In this document: positions 1 through 8,217 of the stretch, in pieces
How the letters are laid out: each line of letters starts with the position of its first letter
Numbering within the stretch: position 1 is the first letter of the stretch
Origin: Limenecus sp048360435
Lineage (GTDB): Bacteria; Cyanobacteriota; Vampirovibrionia; Gastranaerophilales; Gastranaerophilaceae
Reading direction: 5' to 3'
DNA: 64,000 bases
NCBI GenBank assembly: GCA_048360435.1
Contig: DBGCOP010000002.1
Location: 67,184 to 131,183, forward strand
Notes under the pieces: generated by a model
What the model was told of the DNA's origin: nothing
Databases searched by the model: none
What the model saw: the letters and a program-made list of their open reading frames with translations, nothing else
Program-made: the position numbers and the translations under genes

Positions 1-760
1 AAACAGAGTGACATCCGCAATCTACGTGAACAATTTCACCTGTAACACCTGAAGACAAATCCGAAACCAGGTAAAGACCTGTTTTGCCTACATCTTCTAG
101 TGAAACATTTCTCTTCAAAGGTGCTTTCAAAATAGCAGCTTTGAGCATTCTGTCGAATCCTGAAATACCCTTGGCAGCAAGAGTTTTAACAGCACCTGCT
201 GAAAGGCAGTTAACTCTTACACCGATTTTTCCGAGGTTGTCGGCAAGATATCTTGCTGATGATTCTAGAGCTGCTTTAGCTACACCCATGACATTGTAGT
301 TAGCAACAACTTTTTCAGAACCGAGATAAGTCAAAGCAAGAATAGCACCGCCTTCATTCATCAACGGTTTTGCATTTCTTGCAAGAGAAACGAGTGAATA
401 AGCACTGACACCGAGAGCCAAATCCCAACCTTCTTTGGATGTGTCAATAAAATCACCCATCAAATCTTCTTTATTGGCAAAAGCTACGGCATGGATAACA
501 AAGTCCAGTTTTCCGTAAGTTTTTTCGTATTCGGCAAAAACTTCTTTAACCTGTTCCTCGTTAGTCACATCACATTCAACTATCATTTTTGAATTCATTT
601 CTTCAGCCAGAGGACGTACTCTTGATTCCATAGCTTCATTTGCGTATGTGAATGCAATTTCAGCACCTGCTTCATGAATCTGTTTAGCAATAGCGTATGC
701 AATACCTCTAGCGTTAGAAACACCGAAAATAATACCTTTTTTGCCTTCCATTAATTTCAT
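1..760 (-). CDS. fabI: Enoyl-[acyl-carrier-protein] reductase FabI (partial, C-terminus beyond window)
   Basis: Reduces the enoyl-ACP double bond with NAD(P)H in the last step of each fatty acid elongation cycle (cytoplasmic FAS II). The frame is open from position 1 to an ATG at 760. The N-terminus reads MKLMEGKKGIIFGVSNARGI, the short-chain dehydrogenase nucleotide-binding region typical of FabI. The catalytic Tyr-x6-Lys appears as YNVMGVAK, followed by a typical FabI stretch ending near IVHVDCGCHSV at the window edge. Only the last few residues can be missing. AAGGAG lies about 6 nt before the ATG. It is divergent from the 56-residue gene at 1020. Family assignment is secure. Confidence 0.95.
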   Translation of the reverse strand, partial: MKLMEGKKGIIFGVSNARGIAYAIAKQIHEAGAEIAFTYANEAMESRVRPLAEEMNSKMIVECDVTNEEQVKEVFAEYEKTYGKLDFVIHAVAFANKEDLMGDFIDTSKEGWDLALGVSAYSLVSLARNAKPLMNEGGAILALTYLGSEKVVANYNVMGVAKAALESSARYLADNLGKIGVRVNCLSAGAVKTLAAKGISGFDRMLKAAILKAPLKRNVSLEDVGKTGLYLVSDLSSGVTGEIVHVDCGCHSV

Positions 761-890
761 AAAAATTCTCCTTAAATTTATATAATTGTATATTAGTATC
801 AACATGTCCCAATGTCCATATTTTTATTAATTTCAAGTTAATTTTTAGAAGTGTAAATGTAACAATTTTCAATTTGCTACTACAAATGTA

Positions 891-919
891 TTGGCAAAAT
901 GTAAAAAAAGGTATATTAT
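891..919 (+). promoter_or_regulatory. Sigma-70-like promoter for the small gene at 1020
   Basis: TTGGCA (891-896) and TATTAT (914-919) are separated by 17 nt in the 259-nt AT-rich gap between divergent fabI and the 56-residue ORF. A transcript would have a leader of roughly 95 nt. Called by eye on consensus and spacing only. Confidence 0.45.
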
Positions 920-1019
920 ATTAAATAGGTCATCAAAATATTTACGTGTTTATTAATTTACTAACCTGAAAAGAACTTTTTCTGAAAAACAGGAGAAGGA
1001 CTTTAGAAAGAGGTACGCT

Positions 1020-1190
1020 ATGGGTAATATGTTTGGAAAAAACGTGTTTAGGAAATCTTACGCTTCTGAAATGAAAGAAACTGTTTGCAACAAATTCAGA
1101 AAAAATATTTCAGAAAGAATGGCAGCACCAATCAAAGAAAATCATCTTGAAAGAATGCCGCAACAAGATACTATATCTTTTGACAAATAA
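1020..1190 (+). CDS. Small hypothetical protein, 56 aa
   Basis: ATG at 1020, stop at 1188-1190. The protein begins MGNMFGKNVFRKSYASEMKE and ends QQDTISFDK. It is basic and soluble-looking, with one cysteine and no transmembrane segment. AAAGAGGT sits about 6 nt upstream as a ribosome binding site. A sigma-70-like promoter lies before it and a strong hairpin terminator directly after it, so it has the layout of an independent single-gene unit. I recognise no family. An alternative is that the transcript acts as a small RNA. Confidence 0.6.
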   Translation: MGNMFGKNVFRKSYASEMKETVCNKFRKNISERMAAPIKENHLERMPQQDTISFDK

Positions 1191-1193
1191 AAA

Positions 1194-1224
1194 AGAACCT
1201 CCTTTTCAGGAGGTCTTTTTTTTT
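1194..1224. terminator. Bidirectional intrinsic terminator
   Basis: The stem ACCTCC / GGAGGT closes a TTTTCA loop. It has a T-run on the plus side and an A-run on the other side, so it can end both the small plus-strand gene at 1020 and the minus-strand gene ending at 1237. Confidence 0.85.
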
Positions 1225-1236
1225 TGTTTAAATTTG

Positions 1237-1905
1237 TTATTTTAATTCGAGAATAAATCCACCGTTGTCAGCATTTTGAATGGCATTTTCATTCATTTTA
1301 GCTCTTAAGTTTTTGATGTATTTGTATACATAATCTCTTGGCAAATCAAGAACCTGAGCCAGTTCTTTTGCATATACAATGCTGTTTTTGTTGTTCAGAA
1401 AATGTTCAAATACAGCTTGCTCACGAGGAGTGAGATTCTTTTTGAAGGTGATCTGAACCTCTTCTCTTACAGAAGCAGGAGCCTCTTGTTTCGGAGCTTT
1501 AGCTTCTTTTTTAAGCTTAATTTCTTTTTTAACTTCTTTTAAAACAGCTTCCTGTTTTTTAATTTCTTTAACATCAGGTTTTATTGTTTCTTTTTTAGCC
1601 GCTCTGGCAGCTTTTGCAAGTTCTCTTAAATCTCTTTTCGCAGAAAGTTCTTTTTCTCTCTCAAAAGATTGTTGAGCAAGTGTGCTGATTCTCTCAGCTT
1701 TAAAGCTGTTTTGTGCCGGAATAGCATCTTCAGAAGAAACATATCTGACTTCTGATGAATGTTTGTAAACCATATCAACCATATCATTTGTTTCTTTTTC
1801 TTCAGCTATAACTTTACCGAGTCTTTTGGCATATTCCTCTAACGTAATTCTTTCCAAAGAACTTCTCCACTGTCTAATCTCTTCTTTGGTCAAATAATCC
1901 GGCAT
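1237..1905 (-). CDS. Hypothetical protein with charged coiled-coil middle and C-terminal winged-helix-like domain
   Basis: 222 aa. Residues about 1-60 are a mixed helical N-terminus (begins MPDYLTKEEIRQWRSSLERI). Residues about 75-145 are a Lys/Glu/Ala-rich low-complexity segment likely to form coiled coil or extended linker. The last 65 residues (LTPREQAVFEHFLNNKNSIV onward) resemble the winged helix of response-regulator output domains, ending in a beta-hairpin (NADNGGFILELK). This suggests DNA binding. No receiver domain is present. The start is supported by AGGAGAT about 7 nt upstream. It is a single gene closed by the shared terminator at 1194. No specific function can be given. Confidence 0.75.
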   Translation of the reverse strand: MPDYLTKEEIRQWRSSLERITLEEYAKRLGKVIAEEKETNDMVDMVYKHSSEVRYVSSEDAIPAQNSFKAERISTLAQQSFEREKELSAKRDLRELAKAARAAKKETIKPDVKEIKKQEAVLKEVKKEIKLKKEAKAPKQEAPASVREEVQITFKKNLTPREQAVFEHFLNNKNSIVYAKELAQVLDLPRDYVYKYIKNLRAKMNENAIQNADNGGFILELK

Positions 1906-2102
1906 ATCAATAAATCTCCTTGACTATAATGTTTAACTGTCTAATCCCTGTTTTGCCCCTGCTCTTTTATGTAAGACCACTCCTAACATGTTCTTTTAAA
2001 AACTGTATTTTATTATCATACTTACCAATGGGGTTTCAAGTTATGTATAATTTAGCATGAAATTCCAAAAAAAATCTCAAAATATGTAGCAATTTTTACA
2101 AA

Positions 2103-3242
2103 CTAAATTTTTGTTAAATTTTGTACAGAAAGTCTTGTAATCCTGTCTGTTTCAAATATCTCATCCAAAGAAGGATCAGAAATATTGTTGTGAGAGCTCA
2201 TCATCTTTTCAACAATTTCATATATCTCCCAAAGCGAGATCTTTTTGTCTAAAAACGCAAACACAGCTTCTTCGTTGGCAGCATTCATCACAACAGGAAG
2301 AGTTCCGCCCTGTTTTCCCGCATCAAAAGCCAGCTTCAAACACGGAAATTTCTCCAAATCAGGCTCATCAAAATCCAAATGACCTGCTTTTACAAAATCA
2401 AAACTTCTCGTCTCAATCCCTTCAAACCTGTATGGATAAGTAAGCGTATATTGAATAGGAATATGCATGGAAGGAAAACCAAGCTGGGCAATTACACTTC
2501 CGTCCACATATTCGACAGCACTGTGTACAATACTTTGCGGATGAACAACCACCTGAATTTTATCATAAGGCATATCAAACAAATGATGTGCCTCAATAAC
2601 TTCAAGCCCCTTATTCATCAAAGTTGCCGAGTCAATTGTGATTTTTTTGCCCATATTCCATCTCGGATGATGAAGCGTTTCTTCAACAGTAGCATTTTTT
2701 ATATCATTTATTGTCTTTGTTCTGAACGGTCCGCCTGATGCTGTGATGATGAGCTTTTCAACCTCGTCTCTGTTTTTTAAACACTGATGAATTGCACCGT
2801 GTTCAGAATCCACAGGAAGAATTTTTACACCTTTTTCTTTTGCACGCGCCATAACAATATCACCTGCCATAACAAGTGTTTCTTTATTTGCCAGAGCAAC
2901 ATCAATATTATTTTCAATTGCCGCAAGAGTCGGCTTTAAGCCTGTCTTGCCCGAAACCGAAACAAGAATTCTTTCGTTTGTTCTGTCTGATGCAATTTCC
3001 ACAAGTCCTTTTTCACCAAACAAAACATTTATTTTAGGAAACTCTTTCTGTAATTTCAGAGCATTTTCCTCTGATTTTACACAAACGTTTTTCGGATTAA
3101 CTTTCTTGATTTGTTCTGTCAAGACCTCTATGTTGTCCCCTCCGCAAAGAGACACAACTTCAAAGTAATCAGGCATTTTTTCTATCACTTCGATTGCCTG
3201 TCTGCCTATTGAACCCGTTGAACCTAAAATCGAAATTTTCAT
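2103..3242 (-). CDS. dxr: 1-deoxy-D-xylulose 5-phosphate reductoisomerase
   Basis: Converts DXP to 2-C-methyl-D-erythritol 4-phosphate with NADPH, the committed step of the MEP isoprenoid pathway. 379 aa, the usual length. The NADPH-binding GSTGSIG is at residues 7-13, the metal/substrate region PVDSEHGAIHQ is central, TASGGPFR follows, then the conserved HPRWNMGKKITIDSATLMNK. It is divergent from pheS across about 70 bp. No other MEP genes are adjacent. Isoprenoids made here could feed the UbiA-type enzyme at 23.5 kb. Confidence 0.97.
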   Translation of the reverse strand: MKISILGSTGSIGRQAIEVIEKMPDYFEVVSLCGGDNIEVLTEQIKKVNPKNVCVKSEENALKLQKEFPKINVLFGEKGLVEIASDRTNERILVSVSGKTGLKPTLAAIENNIDVALANKETLVMAGDIVMARAKEKGVKILPVDSEHGAIHQCLKNRDEVEKLIITASGGPFRTKTINDIKNATVEETLHHPRWNMGKKITIDSATLMNKGLEVIEAHHLFDMPYDKIQVVVHPQSIVHSAVEYVDGSVIAQLGFPSMHIPIQYTLTYPYRFEGIETRSFDFVKAGHLDFDEPDLEKFPCLKLAFDAGKQGGTLPVVMNAANEEAVFAFLDKKISLWEIYEIVEKMMSSHNNISDPSLDEIFETDRITRLSVQNLTKI

Positions 3243-3311
3243 ATTAATCCTCTTAATAAATTTATTTTATTATATAATTATCTTACGAATATAAAAATTT
3301 TGAGGGTGAAA

Positions 3312-4346
3312 ATGAAAGAAACTTTAGAAAAAATTCACGCTTCAGCACTTGAAGCAATAGAAAAAATTCAATCCACTTCGGATATTGAAGAAGTAAAAAA
3401 TACATTTTTGAGCAGAAAAAGCCGGTTGAATGAAATCAAAAAGAATCTGAAAGACCTTTCAAATGACGACAAAAGAATCGTCGGCTCTATGTCAAACCAG
3501 ATTACAAAAGATATAGAAGAAAAATTAAATGAAAAATTCCAATTTTTCTATCAAAAAGAATTGAATGAAAAACTCGAAAAAGAAAGAATCGACATAACCC
3601 TTCCGGGCTCTTTCACACCGCACGGAAAAGTTCACCCTCTGACACAAACCGTGGATGAAATTGTCGAAATTTTTCAGGGAATGGGCTTTTCACTTGTGCA
3701 TAACGAAAATTCACCCGAGGTTGAAACCGAATATTTCAACTTTGATATGCTGAACATCCCAAAAGACCACCCTGCAAGAGATATGCAAGATACCTTCTAC
3801 ACAAAAGTTGCGCAAAACGTTGTGTTAAGAAGCCAGACATCAGGCGCACAAATTCATGAAATGCTCTCAAGCAAACCGCCCATCAGAGTAATCTCACCGG
3901 GACGTGTATACAGATGTGAATCTGTGAGCGCAAGAAAAAACAACCTTTTCCACCAGATAGAAGGTCTGCTCGTGGATAAAGACATCACTTTTGCCGACCT
4001 TAAAGGAGTTATGAACGAATTTTTGAGACTTTATTTCGGCTCGGCAAGACCGACAAGATTCAGAAACAGCTTCTTCCCCTTCACAGAACCGTCCGCTGAA
4101 ATTGATGTTCAATGTATGATGTGCGAAGGCAAAGGCTGCCGTGTATGTTCAGGCACAGGATGGCTTGAAATTCTGGGCTCAGGTATGGTTGACCCGAATG
4201 TGTTAAGAGGCGTGGGAATCGACCCTGAGATATATTCAGGTTTTGCATTTGGCATGGGTGTTGAAAGACTCGCTATGCTCAAATGGGGCATCGATGACAT
4301 CAGACTGTTCTTCAACAATGATGCAAGATTTTTGAAACAGTTCTAG
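3312..4346 (+). CDS. pheS: Phenylalanyl-tRNA synthetase alpha subunit
   Basis: Catalytic subunit of the class II (alpha-beta)2 PheRS. An N-terminal coiled-coil tRNA-binding arm (residues 1-85) is followed by the class II core: motif 2 region around RVYRCESVSARKNNLFHQIE, the PheS-typical Cys-rich strip CMMCEGKGCRVC, and motif 3 GFAFGMGVERLAMLKWG near the end. I chose the ATG at 3312 (344 aa) because AGGGTG precedes it; an in-frame TTG at 3300 would add four residues. pheT is not adjacent. Its stop overlaps, tail to tail, the stop of the small minus-strand gene at 4343. Confidence 0.96.
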   Translation: MKETLEKIHASALEAIEKIQSTSDIEEVKNTFLSRKSRLNEIKKNLKDLSNDDKRIVGSMSNQITKDIEEKLNEKFQFFYQKELNEKLEKERIDITLPGSFTPHGKVHPLTQTVDEIVEIFQGMGFSLVHNENSPEVETEYFNFDMLNIPKDHPARDMQDTFYTKVAQNVVLRSQTSGAQIHEMLSSKPPIRVISPGRVYRCESVSARKNNLFHQIEGLLVDKDITFADLKGVMNEFLRLYFGSARPTRFRNSFFPFTEPSAEIDVQCMMCEGKGCRVCSGTGWLEILGSGMVDPNVLRGVGIDPEIYSGFAFGMGVERLAMLKWGIDDIRLFFNNDARFLKQF

Positions 4347-4510
4347 TCTTTGAAATTATAATTAATAAAATTTTTCAAGAACAAAATTTCATCAACACAG
4401 GTTCTTATATCTATCAGACATTCTATTATCCCGAATGTAGATTCTCTGATATTGTTCAGATTTGTGTCTATTTTCTGCACCATGGCTCTGTGAATTTCTT
4501 GTTCGTCCAT
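4343..4510 (-). CDS. Small helical protein of unknown function (divergent module 1 partner)
   Basis: 55 aa from an ATG at 4510, preceded by a strong AAGGAG (in AAAAAGGAGATTATT). It begins MDEQEIHRAMVQKIDTNLNN and contains IIECLIDIRTCVDEILFLKN, predicted all-helical with two cysteines. It is 67% identical (37/55, hand count) and equal in length to the protein at 19253-19420, whose leader also carries AAAAAGGAGATTATT. It is divergent from the AbrB-like gene at 4609 across a palindromic gap. No family recognised. It could be a toxin, antitoxin or small regulatory partner; the sequence does not decide. Confidence 0.75.
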   Translation of the reverse strand: MDEQEIHRAMVQKIDTNLNNIRESTFGIIECLIDIRTCVDEILFLKNFINYNFKD

Positions 4511-4528
4511 AATAATCTCCTTTTTGTT

Positions 4529-4585
4529 ACAACGTTGTTATAACATAGTTAATACCAAAAATCAACAATATTTGTAACAATGTTA
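4529..4585. promoter_or_regulatory. Candidate operator pair in module 1 divergent gap
   Basis: ACAACGTTGT (4529-4538) is a perfect 10-bp palindrome and TAACAATGTTA (4575-4585) a perfect 11-bp odd palindrome with a similar core. They flank the middle of the 98-bp gap between the divergent small genes, where an AbrB-type regulator would be expected to autoregulate. Confidence 0.5.
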
Positions 4586-4608
4586 TTATTGATTCAAAAG
4601 GAAAATAT

Positions 4609-4764
4609 ATGAGGAAAAAATTTACACAAATAGGCAACAGCTGGGGTTTAATTTTTTCAAAAACTATTCTTGAACTGCTCAATGTCAATCCTGTAAAAGA
4701 TGAAGTCGACATCAAAGTTGTCGATGACAAATTAATAATCACAAAATACAAAGAAGAGAAATAA
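4609..4764 (+). CDS. AbrB/MazE-like DNA-binding protein, 51 aa
   Basis: It begins MRKKFTQIGNSWGLIFSKTI and continues to KVVDDKLIITKY. The IGNSWG-x-IFSK-x-ILE-x-L pattern is characteristic of the swapped-hairpin SpoVT/AbrB fold used by MazE antitoxins and AbrB regulators, which bind DNA as dimers. Length is minimal for the fold. AAGGA is present upstream. Its stop is immediately followed by the hisF ATG with no gap, so the two are probably co-transcribed and translationally coupled. No MazF/PIN toxin lies downstream; the only small partner is the divergent 55-residue protein at 4343. Confidence 0.8.
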   Translation: MRKKFTQIGNSWGLIFSKTILELLNVNPVKDEVDIKVVDDKLIITKYKEEK

Positions 4765-5520
4765 ATGCTGGCAAAAAGAATAATACCCTGCCTTGATGTA
4801 AAAAACGGCGAAACCGTAAAAGGCGTAAATTTTGAAAACCTTAAATATGCAGGAGACCCTGTCTCGCTGGCAAAAAAATACAGCACAGAAGGCGCAGACG
4901 AGCTTGTCTTCTTAGATATCACCGCCACAAATGAAGGCAGAAAAACCACTCTGAATATGGTTGAACAGGTTGCAAAACAGGTCTTCATTCCCTTCACCGT
5001 AGGCGGAGGAATAAAAACAATCGAAGACATGCGCTCTATTCTGCTTGCCGGTGCGGACAAAGTCGCCATAAACTCGCAAGCAGTAAAAAATCCTCAATTG
5101 ATAAAAGATTCCTCCTCATACTTCGGCTCGCAGTGTATTGTAGTCGCAGTTGACGGAAGAAGAGCCGATGACGATTTTTATGTATTCATAAACGCAGGAC
5201 AAAAAAACACAGGCATAAAGCTTCTCGACTGGGTAAAACAGGTTCAGTCCCTCGGTGCCGGTGAAATCCTTCTCACCTCAATGGACGCTGACGGAACACA
5301 AGCCGGTTTTGACCTCGAAATGACAAAGCTTGTTGTTGAAAACACCTCGATTCCCGTCATTGCCTCGGGCGGAGCAGGTGCAGACTCCCAGCACTTCGTT
5401 GATGTTTTTGAAAAAGCACATGCAGATGCAGCACTCGCAGCATCAATTTTCCACTTTGGCACGCTTCCTGTTCCAAAATTGAAACAGGAGCTTCGTGAAA
5501 AAAATATCTGCGTAAGATAA
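4765..5520 (+). CDS. hisF: Imidazole glycerol phosphate synthase subunit HisF
   Basis: Cyclase subunit of the HisH-HisF glutamine amidotransferase complex in histidine synthesis, also releasing AICAR to purine synthesis. 251 aa, standard length, (beta/alpha)8 barrel. It opens MLAKRIIPCLDVKNGETVKG with the catalytic Asp near residue 11. The second catalytic Asp lies in VVAVDGRR, and phosphate-binding loops appear as TVGGGI and ASGGAG. No hisH or other his gene adjoins it. It starts directly after the AbrB-like gene's stop, so its expression may depend on that regulator's promoter. It is convergent with aroF, 15 bp apart. Confidence 0.97.
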   Translation: MLAKRIIPCLDVKNGETVKGVNFENLKYAGDPVSLAKKYSTEGADELVFLDITATNEGRKTTLNMVEQVAKQVFIPFTVGGGIKTIEDMRSILLAGADKVAINSQAVKNPQLIKDSSSYFGSQCIVVAVDGRRADDDFYVFINAGQKNTGIKLLDWVKQVQSLGAGEILLTSMDADGTQAGFDLEMTKLVVENTSIPVIASGGAGADSQHFVDVFEKAHADAALAASIFHFGTLPVPKLKQELREKNICVR

Positions 5521-5535
5521 ACTCACACAAGCATG

Positions 5536-6564
5536 TTATTTTTCAACAGGTTCGCTTATGTGTTTGCCTACTATCGGCGCAATTTTTTCAATATCGTCTT
5601 TTAACGCTTTGAACTGTTCGGGGTACAATGACTGAGCACCATCACAAAGAGCTGTTTCAGGTGCATAGTGAACTTCAACAATCAAGCCGTCGCACCCTGC
5701 GGCAACAGCCGCTCTGGACATCGGAGCAACTTTATCACGAAGACCTGTTCCATGGCTCGGGTCAATAATAATCGGAAGGTGGCTCAATTTTTTCACAACC
5801 GGAATTGCACTCAAATCCAAAGTGTTTCTTGTTATTCTTTCAAAAGTTCTTATGCCTCTTTCACAAAGAATAACTTCTCTGTTTCCGCCTGACATAACAT
5901 ATTCAGCAGCCATAAGAAGCTCTTCGATTGTGTTGGCCATACCTCTTTTAACCATAACCGGTTTGTTAATATAACCCAGTTCACGAAGCAGATTAAAGTT
6001 TTGCATATTTCTTGCACCAACCTGCAAAATATCAACATATTTTAAGCACATCGGAATCTGTGAAATCTCCATTACTTCCGAAGTTACAGCCATTCCGTAT
6101 TTATCTGCTACATCTCTTATAATTTTTAAGCCTTCCTCGCCCATTCCCTGAAAAGCATAGGGTGAAGTTCTCGGTTTAAAAGCACCGCCTCTGAGGATTT
6201 TTATACCCATTTCACTGAGTTTTTTGGCTGTTTCATCCATCTGTTCATAGCTCTCAACCGTACAGGGCCCTGCGATAAGGCCTATATTGTCACCGCCGAA
6301 TTTTACTCCGTTGACTTCAACAATAGTATCTTCGGGTTTAAACATTCTGCCTGCAAGTTTATAGCTGGAAGAAATTCTTATAACTTCCTTTACACCTTCC
6401 AAAAGTTCAATATCACGGGGGTCAACAATTTTCCCTCCTACTGCACCTATTACGGTTTGAACCTCTCCTTTTGAAACGTGAGCATCAAAGTTTTTTCTTT
6501 TAATGAAACTTACAACGTTTTGAATTTGTTCGTCTGTGGCAGAGGGATTCATAATGATGAGCAT
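5536..6564 (-). CDS. aroF: 3-deoxy-7-phosphoheptulonate (DAHP) synthase with N-terminal regulatory domain
   Basis: Condenses PEP and erythrose 4-phosphate, the first step of the shikimate pathway. 342 aa. The first ~75 residues form the small ferredoxin-like domain found in Thermotoga/Bacillus-type type I enzymes, used for feedback control. The barrel then shows GPCTVESYEQM, RGGAFKPRTSPYAFQGMG and the metal-site region IIIDPSHGTG. It is a single gene. It has no chorismate mutase domain of the Bacillus kind. Starts alternative to the ATG at 6564 were not needed, as the N-terminus MLIIMNPSATDEQ fits. Confidence 0.95.
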   Translation of the reverse strand: MLIIMNPSATDEQIQNVVSFIKRKNFDAHVSKGEVQTVIGAVGGKIVDPRDIELLEGVKEVIRISSSYKLAGRMFKPEDTIVEVNGVKFGGDNIGLIAGPCTVESYEQMDETAKKLSEMGIKILRGGAFKPRTSPYAFQGMGEEGLKIIRDVADKYGMAVTSEVMEISQIPMCLKYVDILQVGARNMQNFNLLRELGYINKPVMVKRGMANTIEELLMAAEYVMSGGNREVILCERGIRTFERITRNTLDLSAIPVVKKLSHLPIIIDPSHGTGLRDKVAPMSRAAVAAGCDGLIVEVHYAPETALCDGAQSLYPEQFKALKDDIEKIAPIVGKHISEPVEK

Positions 6565-6735
6565 AATTTATATTCCTTTTTGTTATTAATGTTAAGATAT
6601 TTTAGCAAATTTATTTTTTACCTGTTTTTTAATACATGTAAAATTATTATTCCATAATAATATAAATATAGGTACTATAAAAATTATTTTTGTAGTAAAT
6701 TATTAATTACGTATAAATTTTTTAATGGAGACTTT

Positions 6736-6771
6736 ATGCTAAATGTTAAAAGCAAAGACAAAAACACGTAA
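6736..6771 (+). other. Possible 11-codon upstream ORF overlapping the decarboxylase start
   Basis: ATG at 6736 sits 5 nt after TGGAG, an ideal spacing, and reads MLNVKSKDKNT before a TAA at 6769. It overlaps, in another frame, the start of the decarboxylase at 6743, whose own spacing from TGGAG is long. It may be a leader peptide or simply the misplaced best start. Confidence 0.3.
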
Positions 6772-8194
6772 ATTCCGCAGAATTTCTGACGATTTAAGAA
6801 GCGATGTAAAAGCACCGCTCGTTGAAGCGCTTGAAAATTTTTACAAAAGCCCTATGATGCAATTTCACATCCCCGGGCACACAGGCGGACGCGCCTCTTT
6901 TCAACCTTTCAAAAAACTCGTCGGAAACCGTGCTTTGCTTTTGGATACAACAGATGAATTTGACAATTTAGGAACTCTCCACCCTGCAACCGGCCCTATT
7001 AAAGAAGCACAAGAGCTTGCCGCAAAAGCCTTTGATGCTCAAAGAACATTCTTCCTCGTAGGCGGCTCTACAATAGGAAACTTAACTCTGGCAATGTGTC
7101 AGTCTAAAAAGGGCAAAAAAGTAATAGTAAACAGAAACTGCCACCGTTCAATCCTTACAGGAATGATTATCTCGGGCGCAGAGCCTGTTTGGATTCTTCC
7201 GGAAAAGCTCAATGAATGGTCTTTGTGGGGAGAAATAGAACCAAAAGAAATAGAAAAAGCTCTAAAAGAAAACGATGATGTTTCTATGGTATGGATAACA
7301 AACCCTACCTACGAAGGAGTTGTTTCAGACATCAAAGCAATTGCACAAATCTGTAAAAAATATGACGTGCCTTTGATTGTGGATGAAGCTCACGGATGTT
7401 TGTGGAATTTCAACAAAAATTTGCCTGTTTCTTCAATACATCTGGGCGCAGATGCTGTTGTTCACTCTCTTCACAAAACCGGCGGAAGCATGTCACAAAG
7501 CTCTATGCTGCACATCACAAAAGGTTCAAAATTCGACCCCGATGAAATTGAAAGAACATTGCAGCTTTTGCAGACAACAAGCCCTTCAATGTTGCTTATG
7601 GCAAGCCTTGACGCCGCACGAGCCAACCTCGAATCAAAAAGAGGCAAAAGACAGCTCAGCCGTGCAATTCAGTATGCAAAATTTGTAAGAAACAAACTTC
7701 ACAAAATGGACGGTGTGAACGTTCTTGAAGCAACCGAAAATTTCAATCAGGATATAACAAAAATTTTTATCAGCATAGACGGGCTTTCCGGTAAACGTCT
7801 TGAAAGTATTTTGGAAATCGATTTTGACATAGAAGTCGAATCAGCAAGTGATGTCGGTGTTTTGATGTTAATTAACATAGGCAACACAAAACAGGAAATT
7901 CAATATCTCGTCAATTCTATTGAAAAAATAGCAAAGTCGAATTATTCGGACATTTATTATATAGAAAAAAGAAAACACATGCCGATGCTTACACCCCAAA
8001 TTGTTATGAATCCTCGTGAGGCATATTACAGCGAAAAAGAAACTATTCCAAAAGAGAAAGCTGTCGGAAGAATTTCCGCCGAAGTTATAGCAGAATGCCC
8101 TCCGGGAATTTCAATTCTTCTTCCGGGAGAGTTAATAACAGAAGAACATTTGCCATATTTAAATGAATATAGTTGTATTGAAGTTATAAAATAA
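6743..8194 (+). CDS. Orn/Lys/Arg decarboxylase family PLP enzyme (arginine/lysine decarboxylase-like)
   Basis: 483 aa, the length of the Bacillus SpeA/YaaO-type compact decarboxylases. Family markers are FHIPGHTGGRASF near residue 42, DTTDEFDNLGTLHPATGPI, the cofactor region VDEAHG, and the PLP-lysine strip ADAVVHSLHKTGG. The C-terminal small domain with YYSEKETIPKEKAVGRISAE is also typical. It would decarboxylate arginine, lysine or ornithine to the polyamine precursor; the substrate cannot be told from sequence alone. A DUF2085 membrane protein follows 23 bp later, perhaps in the same transcript. Confidence 0.88.
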   Translation: MLKAKTKTRKFRRISDDLRSDVKAPLVEALENFYKSPMMQFHIPGHTGGRASFQPFKKLVGNRALLLDTTDEFDNLGTLHPATGPIKEAQELAAKAFDAQRTFFLVGGSTIGNLTLAMCQSKKGKKVIVNRNCHRSILTGMIISGAEPVWILPEKLNEWSLWGEIEPKEIEKALKENDDVSMVWITNPTYEGVVSDIKAIAQICKKYDVPLIVDEAHGCLWNFNKNLPVSSIHLGADAVVHSLHKTGGSMSQSSMLHITKGSKFDPDEIERTLQLLQTTSPSMLLMASLDAARANLESKRGKRQLSRAIQYAKFVRNKLHKMDGVNVLEATENFNQDITKIFISIDGLSGKRLESILEIDFDIEVESASDVGVLMLINIGNTKQEIQYLVNSIEKIAKSNYSDIYYIEKRKHMPMLTPQIVMNPREAYYSEKETIPKEKAVGRISAEVIAECPPGISILLPGELITEEHLPYLNEYSCIEVIK

Positions 8195-8217
8195 AATATT
8201 TTTGGTAAAATATTGTT

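Noticed and set aside
4343..4764. MazEF toxin-antitoxin pair
   Set aside because: The AbrB/MazE-like half is present, but no MazF-, PIN- or RelE-like protein lies nearby; the small partner does not resemble any of these.
4527..5069. 180-codon minus-strand ORF opposite the AbrB-like gene and hisF
   Set aside because: It would run through both the operator gap and hisF; the composition is that of a shadow frame.
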